A DNA stretch of 64,000 nucleotides, from NCBI GenBank assembly GCA_921293015.1, contig OV121081.1, positions 24,741,158-24,805,157 of the forward strand. The letters run 5' to 3'. The notes under the pieces are model-generated. The model saw nothing but the letters and a program-made list of their open reading frames with translations, did no database searches and had not been told where the DNA came from. Made by a program: the position numbers and the translations under genes. This document shows positions 37,255-52,200 of this stretch, piece by piece. Origin of the DNA: Phorcus lineatus. Its lineage: Eukaryota > Mollusca > Gastropoda > Trochida > Trochidae. How positions within the stretch are numbered: position 1 is the first letter of the stretch; every line of letters begins with the position of its first letter.

Positions 37255-40200
37255 ATGAGGTATCTAGGACTATCGCTTTTGTGTTCGTGGATCGTATATT
37301 TTGGCCATGAAGGTAAGCTGCATTCTGATGTGCTGTATTAGAACAGTTGGTTTTAATGTTATTCTGTATCTGAGGGATACATATACACATTTCTACATAT
37401 GTTTTGATAAATTCTCACTTTTACAAAGTTGTAATAAGTGATTAGCAGCTTTTAGCAATACATTTTCTGTTATACTTGATAAATGTACTTAAGGCGAAAT
37501 TTTACTTAATTCCTAATATATAAAATTATGTTTGCAATTTTAAGAAATGTAAATACTTCATTATGCCAAAGTTCGAGAAATAAACCATTGACAAAACTAT
37601 CGTAAGTTGAGTTCTTAATGGGCAAGTGATCATCTTAGTACTGAAAGAGTCCTTCCTATCGGCAATCGGTACGCAATGTTTTTATTTTCGGGGATTGACA
37701 TGACAAAATGATCTGTACACTTACTTATTGAAAGACATTATAACAAAAAAAACTAGATTTATTAATGGAATATTCAAATATTAACAAGTGATTTATGATA
37801 AGACTAATCAACAATGCCCTGTGATGCCGTAGCATGGCTTTCAGCAGTCGTCAGTCTAATTAAAATTAAAAATTAATATAAAGATTCGTCAATCTGATAA
37901 CGGACTTCGGTACTTATTATATTACAATTGGTTTAAATACATTGAGCGCTCGTACATGTGGCATCGATGAATGGCTTCACTTCTCATTGTTGTTGGGTTT
38001 TGTTTACCGAGTCTGCGCTCTCACACATCAAATCTAAATCAACCAAAATGTTACCCTCAGTAATATTTTTTCAACTGTGTTGTGTTATAATCATGTACTA
38101 ATAACTTATATGAATAAACAGGAATGTTTCCTTGAAATTCGTTTCAACCGAAAAATAACCCCATAGGACTGTCCTTTTAAAGGACTTTCGGCATTGAGCT
38201 GTACACCTTGGGTTGATGTTAGTTGCTTAAACATGTCTGAGTACTTAGATAAACCCGGATAATATTTACTCAAGAACCATCAAAAATTGCATAAACAAAT
38301 GACGCGTATCAAAGTAGGCTAGTTTCCATCATATCCGTGTAGTGTTATTTGAAGAGATAAACGAACCAGTTTTCACTTGATATGCAAATGATGTGATACA
38401 AAGGATTGGCGTTCAACTTAAAACATAAAAATATATTTCTCCGAATTTTTGTCAGCGTTGCTGTAGGCCATATGGAAATAAAATCGCTCATGAGGTTTTT
38501 GGCAGTCCAAATTCACATTTGTGTTTCTTGTTACTAAATCCAAAACACATATATTATTTGTGAAAATGATCAATTACGTTTTCATCCTTCGAAGGAAGTT
38601 GGATAAAAACCTTGAAGGGATAGTAGCACGTTTTTAGGTCATAAAACTAACTCACAATAGCGAAAATAGAAGGTACAAATGCCAAGGCAATGTTTTTTAA
38701 TTAAAATAAGCAGTTCAATTAAAGCGCCACTCCGTGATTTTCGTAACATATTATTTACCTTTGATACGAACCGAAATGTCATATGTGGTGATATAAAATC
38801 AAAACATCTTAACTTTCCATGTCCAAAAGACATAAGTATGACAAATACTGGTTTTCCATGAAAATCTAAAAACATCCTTATAAATGCACAGAGATGTAGT
38901 GTTCACACCAAAATGGTTGCCAGTAGTTTTCGCTTGATACTTGATATTTTCTTCTACTTCTATGGATAATCGGATGATTTATGAGGTGTTTGACCCTCTT
39001 AAGATAATATATGCGGCATAAATGTACTTAAATTGAATTTGTATACGGGCCTGTGGCCTATAGACAAATTAAACAGACTTGACTTGACTTGGCATACAAA
39101 ATATGTATTTGGGGTAAATTTAAAGATTTTTTTGATAAAAGTATGTTACTGTAACCTGTATATGGGCCGGAGGCCACACGTACTGAAATAAAGAATCTAT
39201 AAAAGTATGTGCTACTGCCTCTTTAAACACTGTGGATTTCCCTCTAAAGGACTTCAATCGATGTGGAGTGAGTCATCACTATATTCAGATAAAATTATCA
39301 AAGTTAAGATTTGGTGATCCTGATGCCCCTAACTTATTAATGATGAGTTTGATAGAATAGAAATCTAAGATTTGATCGCTTGGTGATGTCTGATGGCTCT
39401 GCATCGTTGATTAGAAATAATGATTATTGAAAACTACTTCTTGGCAGAACAAAGATGAGTTTTGGTTTGTCACAGTTAGGATATTATCAGGTATTTCAAT
39501 TCTCAATATGACCTTAAATATTTTTTAGAAATATAGAAAAATTCATATTTTGTTAACTTTGAAAACATCTAGGAGTTTTCGATATACGTAACCTACATCG
39601 TTTGTCAGGCACAAAGAAATTGTGGATACATTCCCAAACTAACAAGAGACTGACACACACTAATCTCTGGTGGTCAAGAACTCAAATAAAATAAAAAACA
39701 AATATAGGGACATCCTGATAAATCAGCGTATTTGAATCCACTCAGTTCCTACTTTATACCCTGATCTCTTTCTAGCCAAAAGCCTCGTATCGATAGCTTT
39801 TTATTGGCTGAAAAATAACAAGTGAACGTAGCTGGCCCAGCCGTACGAAGCTTTAGGCCCGTAAGAGATCAGGGCCTGCTTTCACAAAGCAATCTTAAAG
39901 GTTATATGGAGCAATCGTACAAGAATTGTTCAGTTCCTTAAGACATTGTCACTGTTTAATAATATCTTAAAACATGTTAACATCATTTGTGTTCAACTCT
40001 TCCGAATTAAAAAAAATATGTGTATGAACTTTGGCTCAGCTTGTATCTGGGTGCAAAAATGTTCAGTGTTGTGAAGCAATTAAGGGTCCAAAGTTTCTTT
40101 CCGTGTTATTGTCACCATGAAGTAGTCTATTTATCTGTGTGAGTGTGATCTACATACCATGTCATTGTGGTATTGCGATTATTTCAAGGATTATCTTTTG

Positions 40201-43200
40201 TGGATAACTTACAACTTCTTTAGGTCAAGTCGCATCCTATTTCGTAGACCCCCATGTGTAGATAGTAGCTATAACTTTTAATATTGCTTTGACAAATGCA
40301 CATATGGGAATGAAAGATAGATATAAACTATTCAAAGATTTTTTTGCCATACATTTTTTTGTTGAAAAATGTTATTTAAAACTTATTGCAAATCCATTCT
40401 CCTTAATGCAATTACCTAAATGCATTGTCTTCCCTGGGGGGGAGGGGGGGGGGGGGGATTTTCGATCTGAACAAATCACAATCACTCTTATAACATAGTT
40501 TTATAGTACCACAGGAAAACGACTTATGCAACGGTAGGATAGCACCCCATTCTTTGAAGTCAGGAACTGAATTCAATCAGGTAGTGTTAATCCTTAAAGG
40601 ACTTACGACTTACGATCACCTTAATTAATGCTTTGTGAAAGGAGGCCCTAGTCAATAAAACATAAATAATTGTGTTCCTGAGTAGGATTATGCATCCAGA
40701 GTAGAAACATTACTTTGAATACAATATCATTACATGAAATGCTGAAGACTGTTACAAAATGAATTTATATAAATTTATTAAATTAATTATAACTCATTCC
40801 TTCTTGGTGCACAAAAGTCACATCACAGAAGTTAACCTTGGTGCCTTTCTAACATTGTACTAAGGAGTTTAGTTACCTTAGTCGTGCGTGCAATGGAGCA
40901 CGTGACCAATGATTTACGAAGCAAAGATACCATGCGATTCTCACCCTTGCAATATAAATGTTTAGTAATATAGCCTACAATTTAAGTTAAAAATAATAAA
41001 TATAATAATAATCAGTTTTGTTTGCAGTTGAGGGTAACTGTTCCGGAGGAGTTACGTCACAATCGCTACTGTACGGGGATACCGGACTGACAGAACTGAT
41101 GCTCAGGAAAGTCACGAGGTCAGACGAAATGGACTGAAAAACGTAGTCAAAATTTTGAAATATGTGAAACTGAAAACATAATTTTCCTGGAAAATCCGCG
41201 AACATTATAATTCTTGAATTTGACCTTTAAAATCATAATTAATTTTAATAATATTGTGCGATTGTATTATCTATAGTACTAGTCTTAACGTATCCTTCTC
41301 ATTACCATTACAAGTACGCAGAAAATAAAAGAAGACAGACTGGAATTTTTTGAGGCTTTGAAGGTCATATTGCACGATGTGGCATTCAATTCGGTTCGAT
41401 GTTCCTGTTTAGTTCTTTCAAGGCATGACTGCATTTTAAATTGATACTTTACATTCTGTTCATTCAAAAAAATACATTTCTTATATATGACGTTGTCTTT
41501 CTAAAAGATGCCCGAAATGTGAAATAGCGTGAATCAAAATGAGGTAAGAAAACTGACAGAGATATTTGTGGATCCAGGAATCTGAAAGGGGTGGGGGGAG
41601 GGTTCAACCTCGAAGTTCCCCTATCTTATGGTCGATTTTTAAAAATTGTAAAACGGGGTGGGGATCAAACCCCCTGAACACTTTCCGCCTCTCACCCCTG
41701 GTTCAGTCACTTGATTTAATATGAACTAGTAGAAGTGTACTGATAATCCCTAGGTTGACAATAATGTAAATAAATAGAATATTTCGTGAGATAAATGCTT
41801 TTCCAGTATATTCTGAACGCCCTCCATAAACACTAAAGGCCCATTTTGAGACTTGGCAATCAGAAAATAGATTAAGCTACCGATCACTTCACATCACTAA
41901 AATGGTTGCTCTTTCAACGATTTTGGTTCAAACATGTGAGGAATTGTGGAATTGTAGTTTTATGTTTATGGCGAGGGAGTATGAAATTGTCCATTTAATA
42001 ATCTTGCAAAACGATAGCTGGTTCACTGCATTAAGAGAAACGATGTTATTCTATTTTTAAATGTTCACGCAGATATCCTCTTTAATCGTAATAACTTTTT
42101 TGCAGGCCCTTGATATGCACATGGGAAGTAAAGTCTCCGACTAATGGCCTTCACCTTGACCTCACGACCTTCACCATACCCGATTCTGACCTCTGCCATG
42201 AAGGCAGCCTTCAGATCACTGTTGGGGAGTATGGTAAAATATGAGATTTAAAACCTGTTTTTAAATTTAATTGAGCAGCTTAAATTTCTGTCAGAAATAT
42301 GTCAACGACTAGGCTGATTCTTCAGTGGGTATCCATGAATGCCAATCGATATTAAGAATGAAACATCCCAATGAAAGTTTTCCCGATAGTCAACGTCCCC
42401 TGCAAGTCATTATAATTGGTAAATTCAAGCCTCGTTGCTTTATGTCTCAAACATCATCACATCGGTGGATTATAATTTACCTCTAGTTACCTTTCCGATT
42501 CGACTATCAATTTCGAACCGAGGACACTGGGTCGAGACAATGTATGGTATCAAAGAAAAGGTTATAAACGGCAGTAAGTTTGAATTAGGTAGTGATTGAG
42601 ACTTACACAATTTGTGACTTGGGAGAAGATGGTCAGAAATGTAAAATTATTTAACATTTCGTAATTTTGAAGGGGGGCAATTGACTTTTCATGTAACGGA
42701 ACAATATTACTCTAGGAATCCTCTACAGTTCTCAAAACAACAGAGTCTTAAGACTTACCTCCAGGTACGCTGTAAAATCATTAAAGACATTTTCTTCATT
42801 CATCAAGGTAATTATGACTCAGTCGCCCTGGACAAGTGGTGTGGGGAGTTCTATCCGCGGATTCTCAAGCTGGCTGGTCACGTGACGATCACCCTTAGGC
42901 TCCAACCAAGAGAATCCATGGCTGGATTCAAGATCAAGTTCACGTCCATACTCCGTAAGTGGTCGACGTTTTCCTCTTAAAGAGCCACTCCGTGATTTCC
43001 ATAACACATCATTTATCTTTGATACAAACATAAATATCATATGTGGTGATATAAAATCAAAACATCTTAACTTTTCATATCCAAAAGACATATATATGAC
43101 AAATACTGGTTTTCTATGAAAATCTAAAAACATACTTACAAATGCACAGAGGTGTAGATATCACGTCAAATATACATGGATACTAATTATATAAGCTAAC

Positions 43201-46200
43201 AAACACTATCAACTCCTAACTGCCCTCCTGGCTGTTTTAGATAAGTCTCCAAAATTACGTTTGACTATTTGACGCGCGCCACTGTCCGGTTTTCGTAATA
43301 ATTGTGACGTTCTACCTTTATATTGTCACTGTAAAAAAAACAAATAAGCTTCAAAATGTGTCTTTTTGGTAACAGTCGATATTTCGCGATAAAATGACAC
43401 CATTGATTAAGTTTGGCATATATGACTCAAACAACTCATGGAGTGGCTCTTTAATCATTAAACAGCTAGATGACAAACGAAATGGACCCAATCTCATTAA
43501 AATGAAATCGTTGATTCACTCCCTAGTCTTATATTTGGTTGTCACTTGTCACTCATATATGATCTGGCAGAATACCACAGACGTCCGTGTCCACATGAAT
43601 TTTGAACAGGAAATGACTACGAAATTGACAGCCAGTCATTTTGTAGTACCGACCATTTTCCGACCAATCAGATCCCAGCTTTCACAGTCACTTCAGCCTA
43701 TTAATAAAGATGACTAAATATCAAATTTGAACTATATTTCTGCGATATTACACATAGTTTGGTGCGGCATGTTAGCCATGGCAAATCACTGTCACTGTAA
43801 ACAATCACGAGGGGTGGCGGACCGGCACGATAGCAGAAGCATTCAGAAAACTTCGGCAAATCCGTTACTCAGAAAAACAATGTTTGAACTTTTAAGTCAC
43901 TCTCAGAAATTGGAAAGCATGACAGTGATAGGTAATATATAGCTTTTTGTGACACGGATGGAATCCGTCAGAAGATAGATGCGTAAAAATTAACAACCAC
44001 ATAAGACTAGGGAGTGAATCATTGATTTGAAAACTCTCAACCTAAGTAAAGTAGCGTGACATCAGCTTTCTCTCATTGATTTGATTTTACTGAAACATTT
44101 CAGATTTAAAACCGAGATATGTGAAAACGAGCATCTGCAGTTACAAATGAGAATATTTTTTTAGGAGTGATGGCGTCATTCTTGTTTCTAATCTTTGTCC
44201 CAAAATTAATGAACATTGTAAAGTAGATTTGTCATCTTACAGCATTTCAGTTCTGTGCCCACCATGCCGTGAATCTGTCCGGATCAGGTCTCCTCTACTC
44301 CCCGGGGTTCGGAGGTCACTGGAGGTCAGTACTTTACAGACATGCAAAGATATGACCACGGGGCTTAAAACTGAATAAAGGAATTTTTTTTCTTTTCGCG
44401 GGGTTTTTAAATTCTCCTTTCCAATGCATGCTCGAGAACTTGAATTTGAAATTTCGAAGGATACCGTGCCACCTAATTGGCTGAAATTACTAAAATTTGA
44501 GCAAAGAGATGGTAGTAAAAAACAATTTCACACTGCATAAACAAAGGGTTATATAGATGTCGTTTGAAGGGTCTGCACGGAACATTTGACGTAGTGTGTG
44601 ATTTTGCTCAAATCAAGGGAGATAATTTCAGTACGGATTTCCCTGATGAAAAGTCCAAGGGGTGATGTAGTGTAGACCATGAGAACGTTCATCCCTGGGT
44701 AACAGATGATGACTTAAAATATGAGCTCCTCCGCTCTGGATATTTTCTTTTTTTCAGTAAAGCGCCATCGCTGTCGTGTGATTGGCAGATAACAGGAGGT
44801 CCTGGTCACGTGGTACAGATAGAGATACTCCAAGTTGATTTTAGCGAATGGGCGTGCTCCAAGAGAGAAGCTGAACTTACCGCCTTTGACGGTCAGTTAA
44901 TGAGAAAGCGTTGGTTTTTGTCTATCGATATAGATATATGTTTTATATAGCTTTCAATAAAAACCAATATGGCGAGTTTATTCCTTTAAAATGTCTCTTT
45001 GAAAACTAACCGTTATTGGGCTTAGTTTGAAAAAGTTACATCCGTTTCATACAAAAACCAAATAGTGACGAATTCGACCTTTCGTGACATAGTATTCCTT
45101 ATCCTAATATATCACCTTGTAGATGAAGCCATTACTAACGATTAAATGTAATTAATCTATTTTAAAATATAATTGTGTACAAGGAACATTTGTATAATCA
45201 ATAGCTCTTTTAGATAACTGCCATTAGTCGTTGCTTACCTCTGCAGGCGACGCTCACGGCAACATTATTGGCTCCTGGTGCAAATCAACTATAGTGGGCG
45301 TGACCAAGTCGTCACGTGACACCCTCCACTTGACCTACATTAATCAGGTACCTCACCGAGGGCGTGGCTTCCTGCTCAAATACTACCCGACCAAGGACTG
45401 TAAGTAGTTGATTTGCTTGAATATACACCACACATGTATGAAGTCGTCTCATGAAGACGTATTTTTCCTGCAGGCAGTAAACTGAAATCAAATCATTCTA
45501 TTTTGAAGTGTATTTGTTAAAAAAAAGCTACTAGGCCCTTTTCACCTGCCGCTAATTCTTACTTAAACGAGAAAAAAATATATACTCAAGTAAAAGTAAA
45601 ACATCTCTAACTGCTATTTTGCAAAACTGGAAATCGTTTATAACTGTGTGCAAGTATATCAGAGAAGCGTTTATGTAATGATGTTCATTACCTTAATTAC
45701 TTCCATGCATATATTTCATAACCCTAAAAAATGTTATGTTTGATTGATTCGCTCAAAAACTGTTGATTCGATAGAAAAAAATCGGTCTATGTGGGCTTGT
45801 GTCTGAAAGTTATCCAAACGCTTTACATTATCACACATAATATTCTATGGTTAAACAAGATAATATATGCAGATTTTATTCATTACAGATAACACACAAT
45901 GCGCACCCTTTCCCCGTGACGTCATCGCTCGTTCAACGCCTACTTTTATTTCAATGTTCCAAACACCGATTGCAGGGTGACTTTCGATATTCTGTACTTT
46001 TAATTAAAATCGTTTTAAGAACAGATAGTTCAACATTCTTAAATAGATAAATCTTTATATGTCATACGTAACTGTATCTTGATCTTTAAAACCAACATTT
46101 TACAATCATGATTTATCAAATTTCTTTCTTTTACTATTAAAGGGACAGTCGTTGACAACAGTCACGTGCTTGTTCTTTCAGTGACGTCCATTGTAGATGG

Positions 46201-49200
46201 AATATTACTACTGAGCGACCAGGGGATATCGTTGTCATGGAAACAGTAAACCAAAATCTTGGTTCTATCGGCTGTGTTTACGTTGAACTGAACTTTTTTG
46301 ATGGTGAATATTTATTTTGATTATATTTTTTTAAAATATTATTTTCAAGAAATAGTAAACAAATGGCATTTTAAAGGAAAATGTGGGGCACATACAGAAT
46401 GACATGACTTACATGGGAAGGAATGGGGTACATACAGAATGACATGTCTAACAAGGTAAAGAAATGGGTACATACAGAATGACCTTTACCTTCTGATAAA
46501 AATACAGAGTGTACGAAATTGAACGATGTGGAACTGAATTTAAAGTGTATTTATCCACCAGGTGACAATCCGAACGAGGCTCATCTCCAGCGAAGAGTGT
46601 GCAACGGGATAGAACTCGCTTCAAACAACGTGATCGAGAGTTCAGGGAGCCACGCCTACTTAGAACTAGTCTACAACGCCATATCCCCATCCCTGGAAGG
46701 AATCCGCGGCCTGGTGAAAGTCTATTCCATGCCTAAAGGTCAGTCATGAAATAATTAACACCTCTCTAGAAGTTATACGAAAGAAATTATTTTTAAAATG
46801 TTCCTCTCAAACGAGTTTTCAATTTCTCGCGCAAGACACGGCTTGCGCCGTCTCAATGACTGCCTAAGTTAAACGATGCTGCAATGCGTCATTATTCAAG
46901 GTGAAAACAACAGTTTCCTGATTGACTAGCACTAGTTGCCCCTAGGAGATTTCTACTTGGACTATCAGGTTCAGGTGAAGTATGCGGAAGAGCTATTGAA
47001 GGGCTTCAACTTTTCAGAATGAGAACTACAACAATGTTATTGCTCACATTTTGCTGAAACTATCGAAACTTTATATCGAAACTATCGAAACATTATATGT
47101 CAATACGACATGTGTTGGTATTTGCTAGATCCCTGCAGGAAGAAATACAGAATCTATAAGGCGGACCGGGATACGTCTCGACTGTGGATCTCAACGGGAG
47201 GGTCCGGTCAGAGGTAATTTTTATCTACTCTCTCACGTTCAATATTAGTAACAACCCTCAATTATCCTTAAAGCTATCCTGCTTTGTGTTCTCCTCCCCA
47301 GCTGTCTCTAGTTTCCTCACAAGAGACAAATGTGAGTGTATGGCAGGACCAAACTATATTTCTAATTAAATGAAAAATCCATGCCATATCACACCTTTGA
47401 TTTACAATTCCAGGGTTTGCGATATTACGATCGAATCCTCGGTCCCCAAATCATGTGTCAAGGTTGTGATATCTTCCAAGGATGGTCGTGTACCTTCTCT
47501 GTACGATTTCTTCGATGTATACGACGGTTGGTATTACATTCAACGAATTAAAGTTTAATTCTGAATCAGTTCTTCCTTGAAATAAAGGATGTTCTGGAAA
47601 GTGGATAAAGGCTCATGTACCTTTATCGAAAGAACATACAAACATGCTATAAGGAAACAAGGAGTAAATAATGTGAGAAATAAACGACTTCGGTTTATCT
47701 GAATTTATAAATACACATGTTGTAAAGGATTCATGTCCAGTAGTTTTGTAATGTGGACAATTGATCCACATATTATCATTTTGTACTACGCACAAATGCA
47801 ATTTTTGTTTTGAACTTGGTGTGCCTTTCAACATGTCTAAGCATTAAACATGCACATTAGTCAAATGTTTCGCGGGTTCTTCTAACCAAGTCTTATTTGC
47901 TTCATTATAAACATTATCGGGTGAAGATTCTATAGAAACCTTGAACTTTAATCAAATGTAGTATACATGTATATGGACTAGTATCTTACTAGAAAACTTT
48001 CCTGTCCAGGTGCGAACTCCTCGTCCCAACGTTACACCTCCACTTGTTCACCTGTCGGAAAAGCGTACACCTTCAGTACAGGTGATACGCTGCTTCTGAG
48101 GTACCGGTTGTCTCCCCTTGCTAGCAGCGTGAGTGGAGACAGCGATGGCGGATTTTGGCTCGACTTCTCTGCCAGTACGTGACAATTAGTCAGTTATTCA
48201 ACTATCATTAATATTGAAACTGCAACTTCATTAAATTCAGATTAACACTCGCTACTCGCTGCGTTTCTGATCTGATTATTTTTCAAATATTAAACCTTGT
48301 CAAGTGACCTTTCAGTTTCCATAATTTAAATCTATCAAAGGATTGGTTTGATCAATTAGCGCCAACGGTTTCCTAGCATATTCATTGATTGGTTGAAATA
48401 AAATGTGAATGGAAATGTCCCTTAAAGAACCTAACCTATTGGCATCCCGTCCGCCATTTTGTTGTTTGTTCTTCAAATGAATTGAAAAAAACTCTCAACT
48501 TTTACTTATTTTACAACTTTATAAAAATAAACTATATGTGTGGATAGAATATCCACACATTTAAATCAGATTTATGACAATGCATTCTAATGCCGAAGCA
48601 AGGATTTTAACATTCTTAGCGCCAATGGATGGCTTCTCATTCTTGTTTAATTTTATCCTCATTTATCTAGTTGTTAAAAAATAAATCAACCACAATGTTA
48701 CCCTCGGTAAATTGCTTCACTTGGGTTATATTATCGTCATGCACCAATCACATACATGTATAAAGTGGAATGTTCCCTTGAAATAAGTGAAATAATCTTG
48801 ACCCCGATGGAACAGTTGGTTTTGCAGATTTCAACGCTCTGTTTCAGACATAGATTGTGAGATTGGTGACTTCGAAGTGATTCAGGCAAACACCACTGTA
48901 GCCAAGTCCTTCAATTTTCCTTCACACCAGAGGAAGTAAGTTTTACATCATTGATACACCGTATTTCTTCTAATAAGCGCTTGGGCGCTTATTTTGCAAC
49001 ACCCCTTTAATATCCCTTATACGTTTTTCCGCGCTAATTGAAGACCCCGGATATATCCCGTAAGCCCGGGTGCTTATTTGAGACTCAGCGTTTATTAGTA
49101 GAAATATGGTAATTGTGTATTTTCTACACTGAAATACTTGAAAAACTACAGCTTTCTCATGTACTTCCGGATATTTTTTGAAGTAACACATTGTGAAATG

Positions 49201-52200
49201 CCTTTGTTGTTCAAAATGATGTATGAGGCTCGGCAGGAAACTTTTTATGAAAACATTGTCCTCGTACAGTGATATTTTAAATGAACCAATTCGTAAGAGC
49301 TATTGGCATCTACCAACCTTGAAGTAGTTAGGCTTAGCTGGTTTTAAACATAACTCACATTATTATGTCCTTCTGGAAACGAAACCGAATGTTTAGAGCA
49401 TTTATGATTAAAGGGGGGGGGGCATACTTGCCTGTGTTAATGACATTATTTAAGTTGGTATCAAACGTTCAGAGATATATTATCTTATTCTGTCCGACAG
49501 TTTGACCCAGGTGTGTCGCTACCTTATCAAGGCTTCAAGACGGGAGGTCATACAGTTGCACCTATCCAACCATCCAACTTTCGTCTCATCGGTGTCCAAC
49601 TGTACCAACCCTGCAGTCATCGTAACCGATGGTACAGGAATTTTTTGTTAAATGTGACGTCACCGTTTCTGGAGTAAATACTTACTTCTCACTAACTGTG
49701 GATGATGTTCATTTCCGAGTTTATCGTGTTCCATCACATGTCATGAATTAAGATATCTTTCGGTATTGTGTACTTCCCTCCCCCATTCCTTTTCAGGAAG
49801 GTGACACCCCTTTCCATACCCCTTCCTCCAAACTATTTTTTAAATTCCTGTTACTGAAACGATTGTTTCAAGAATCGCATGCTCTTTAATTTTCAACGAA
49901 CCTAACTTATGTTGTAAGTTATGATAATTTTCAACAGTGTAATTGATTTAGATGTGTCTATGCCACCATACAAACGATTTGTTCTCTTTATTAATCTATT
50001 AGTATGTTCTACTTTCTTCACATTTGACATACATATATATATTTTGACTCTTCACAGATATTAGAGGTCGACACGTCATTGGTCAATTGTGTGGTGGGCG
50101 GGGCGATGAGTACGTCAGCCAATCAAATCGAGTTTACATTCAGTACACAGATGACTCGGGGCGGAGTGTTGAGCCTGGCATAGTTTACAGAGCCACACAT
50201 AAAGGTAAAACACTCTTTTAGTTCCTACCGAATCGCCCCTTTATAAATGATAAGAATGTCTTATTAAACTAGCCATCTTATCTGTATGTATGTATACCCA
50301 TGATTGTCGTCTAACGTTTTGCTTGAATCGACATCAAGTTTATATAGATAAGTTTGGCACGCAGCCACTCGTTCGGCAACTGCAAATACTAAATTTAAAT
50401 TTAGATTTCATTGCTAGTCCGAGCACCCATGAGCCATACGATATCGGGATAAACAAAAAATTGTAGTGCTACAATTAGCCTGATATAGCTGGAACTAAAT
50501 TACTAAACTCTCTTTGTTGGTTTCAAGCAAGAAGTAATCGATGAGCTATTATATTCATTTGTTTTCCCCTTCAGTTCTAGATAAAGCAAAAATATTTCTT
50601 TGACGTTGTAAATAAATTTAGAAAACGCAAATCTCATTTTGTTTGCAAAGTGATTTGAATCTTAGTGAACAATTTATTTATGTCAAAGAAATCAAAATGA
50701 CATCTTTCATTATTATTCATGATTCATTATTGATAATTATTAAATATTTGCGTTTGTAGGCTTATAAGTTATTTAATTCAGAGATTCATTGTCTAGTTCG
50801 AATCCTTTGCAGAGCAGTGTCACAAAATCCTTAACGCCCCACAGTCAAGCTTTCTGACTCTGACGTCACCATACTACCCGGCCTTCTACCCCAAGTGAGT
50901 CACATCAGTCAGTTGAGTAACACTTCAAACTCAATACCCGGATTGAGTTGTCTAAGGACGTGTTCACACTTTTCAATTAATAAAACTTGCAACAAATGTC
51001 AACATATGAACTCTGACAAATCAAAGCGTTAGTCTTAGATTTCAATGATATTGTTTGTAGATCTAGTTTACTGACTTATCAAGATATGAATAGTGTTAAT
51101 TTGTGGTAATGTTTTGCGAAATATTACAACAGGATCATGTGGTAATTATGTGAAAAAGTATATTCCTTATCAAATGAAGTTAAGTCTATGTTCTTGCAAT
51201 ACCTTATATTCTTTGTCCAGGAACCTCTACTTGATAGGTTAATGGTCAGTGAAACACTCTGTTTAAATAATAGCTTGTCAGTGACACCTTGGAGAATTAT
51301 CGGAATAAAAGCCTCGCATTAAGACCTTAAAGTGAGACTATGTCAGTAATAGAAACAAGGCTCATCGTTATCGACCCGGACTAATTTGTTGCAGTTGGCA
51401 GGCTCGTTAGCGAGAAGGTTAATTATCTTTCCGTCTTATTGCCGATCAATCTTTCTCAGGGTTATACAACTCTAAACATAACTGTGTCATGTTTTATCCA
51501 TCTTCCCACGGCAAGGTGAAATTAAATCGACATAGACTCTATTGGAAATCTGTTCGTTTCGGCCGTGACGTTGTCAGGATATGTTTAATCCTACATAGTG
51601 ATTTCTCCGATTTGGTTGGTAAATGGTCGGTGATACACTCTGATTAATTTGTATATTTTTATATGATCACTCTCACAGGGACTTGTATCGCCGAAAATGA
51701 GAATATTATTATATAATTAAAATTTAAAAAAGGATATCTCATCTTTATAAATACTATAAAGATGAGATATTATTTTTGTATCTTAATTATATAATAATAT
51801 TCTCATTTTCGGCGATACAAGTCCCTGTGGTTACTCTCTCAACGTTGCACCCTGCTTGATATTTGTCAATGGTTTGCTGTGGGTAGTAACGCTGACTGCT
51901 CGTGGAGGATTACAGCTCAACGTTCCAACTACCGGGTCGAGGTCAAGGTGCTGCGGGTCAGCATGGGACAGGGGGACAACTGCTCACGGGACTACGTCTC
52001 TCTACATGCAGGTGCGTAATCTCTATGTTCCGTGTGCTCTAGCACATCACAGGGAACCCTAAAAAGAGATGTTTAGATTTAACTGTGTTCCAGTGCAATA
52101 GATGTATTAATCTGATAAGGTAAGCCGGAGATTTAAGAAGACTTTCATTGGATAAAAATATGAACGGTATACGTGTGGCAAAGTAACTGCACAAAGAGAC

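Larger units (their letters stand above)
37313..41027 (+). other. Receptor intron 1 (3.7 kb) with repeat debris
   Basis: It holds part of the AT-rich repeat family (37780-38175), a truncated TTAA MITE (38719-38895), and two short retroelement-like 3' tails (about 39045-39095 GGGCCTGTGGCC; about 39155-39205 GGGCCGGAGGCC followed by AATAAA). It also holds the inverted-repeat element at 39871-40649. No coding exon is seen. Confidence 0.45.

Noticed and set aside
43394-43942. ORFs of 107 and 71 codons in a receptor intron
   Set aside because: They partly overlap a MITE and do not show CUB features or splice borders that fit the receptor model.
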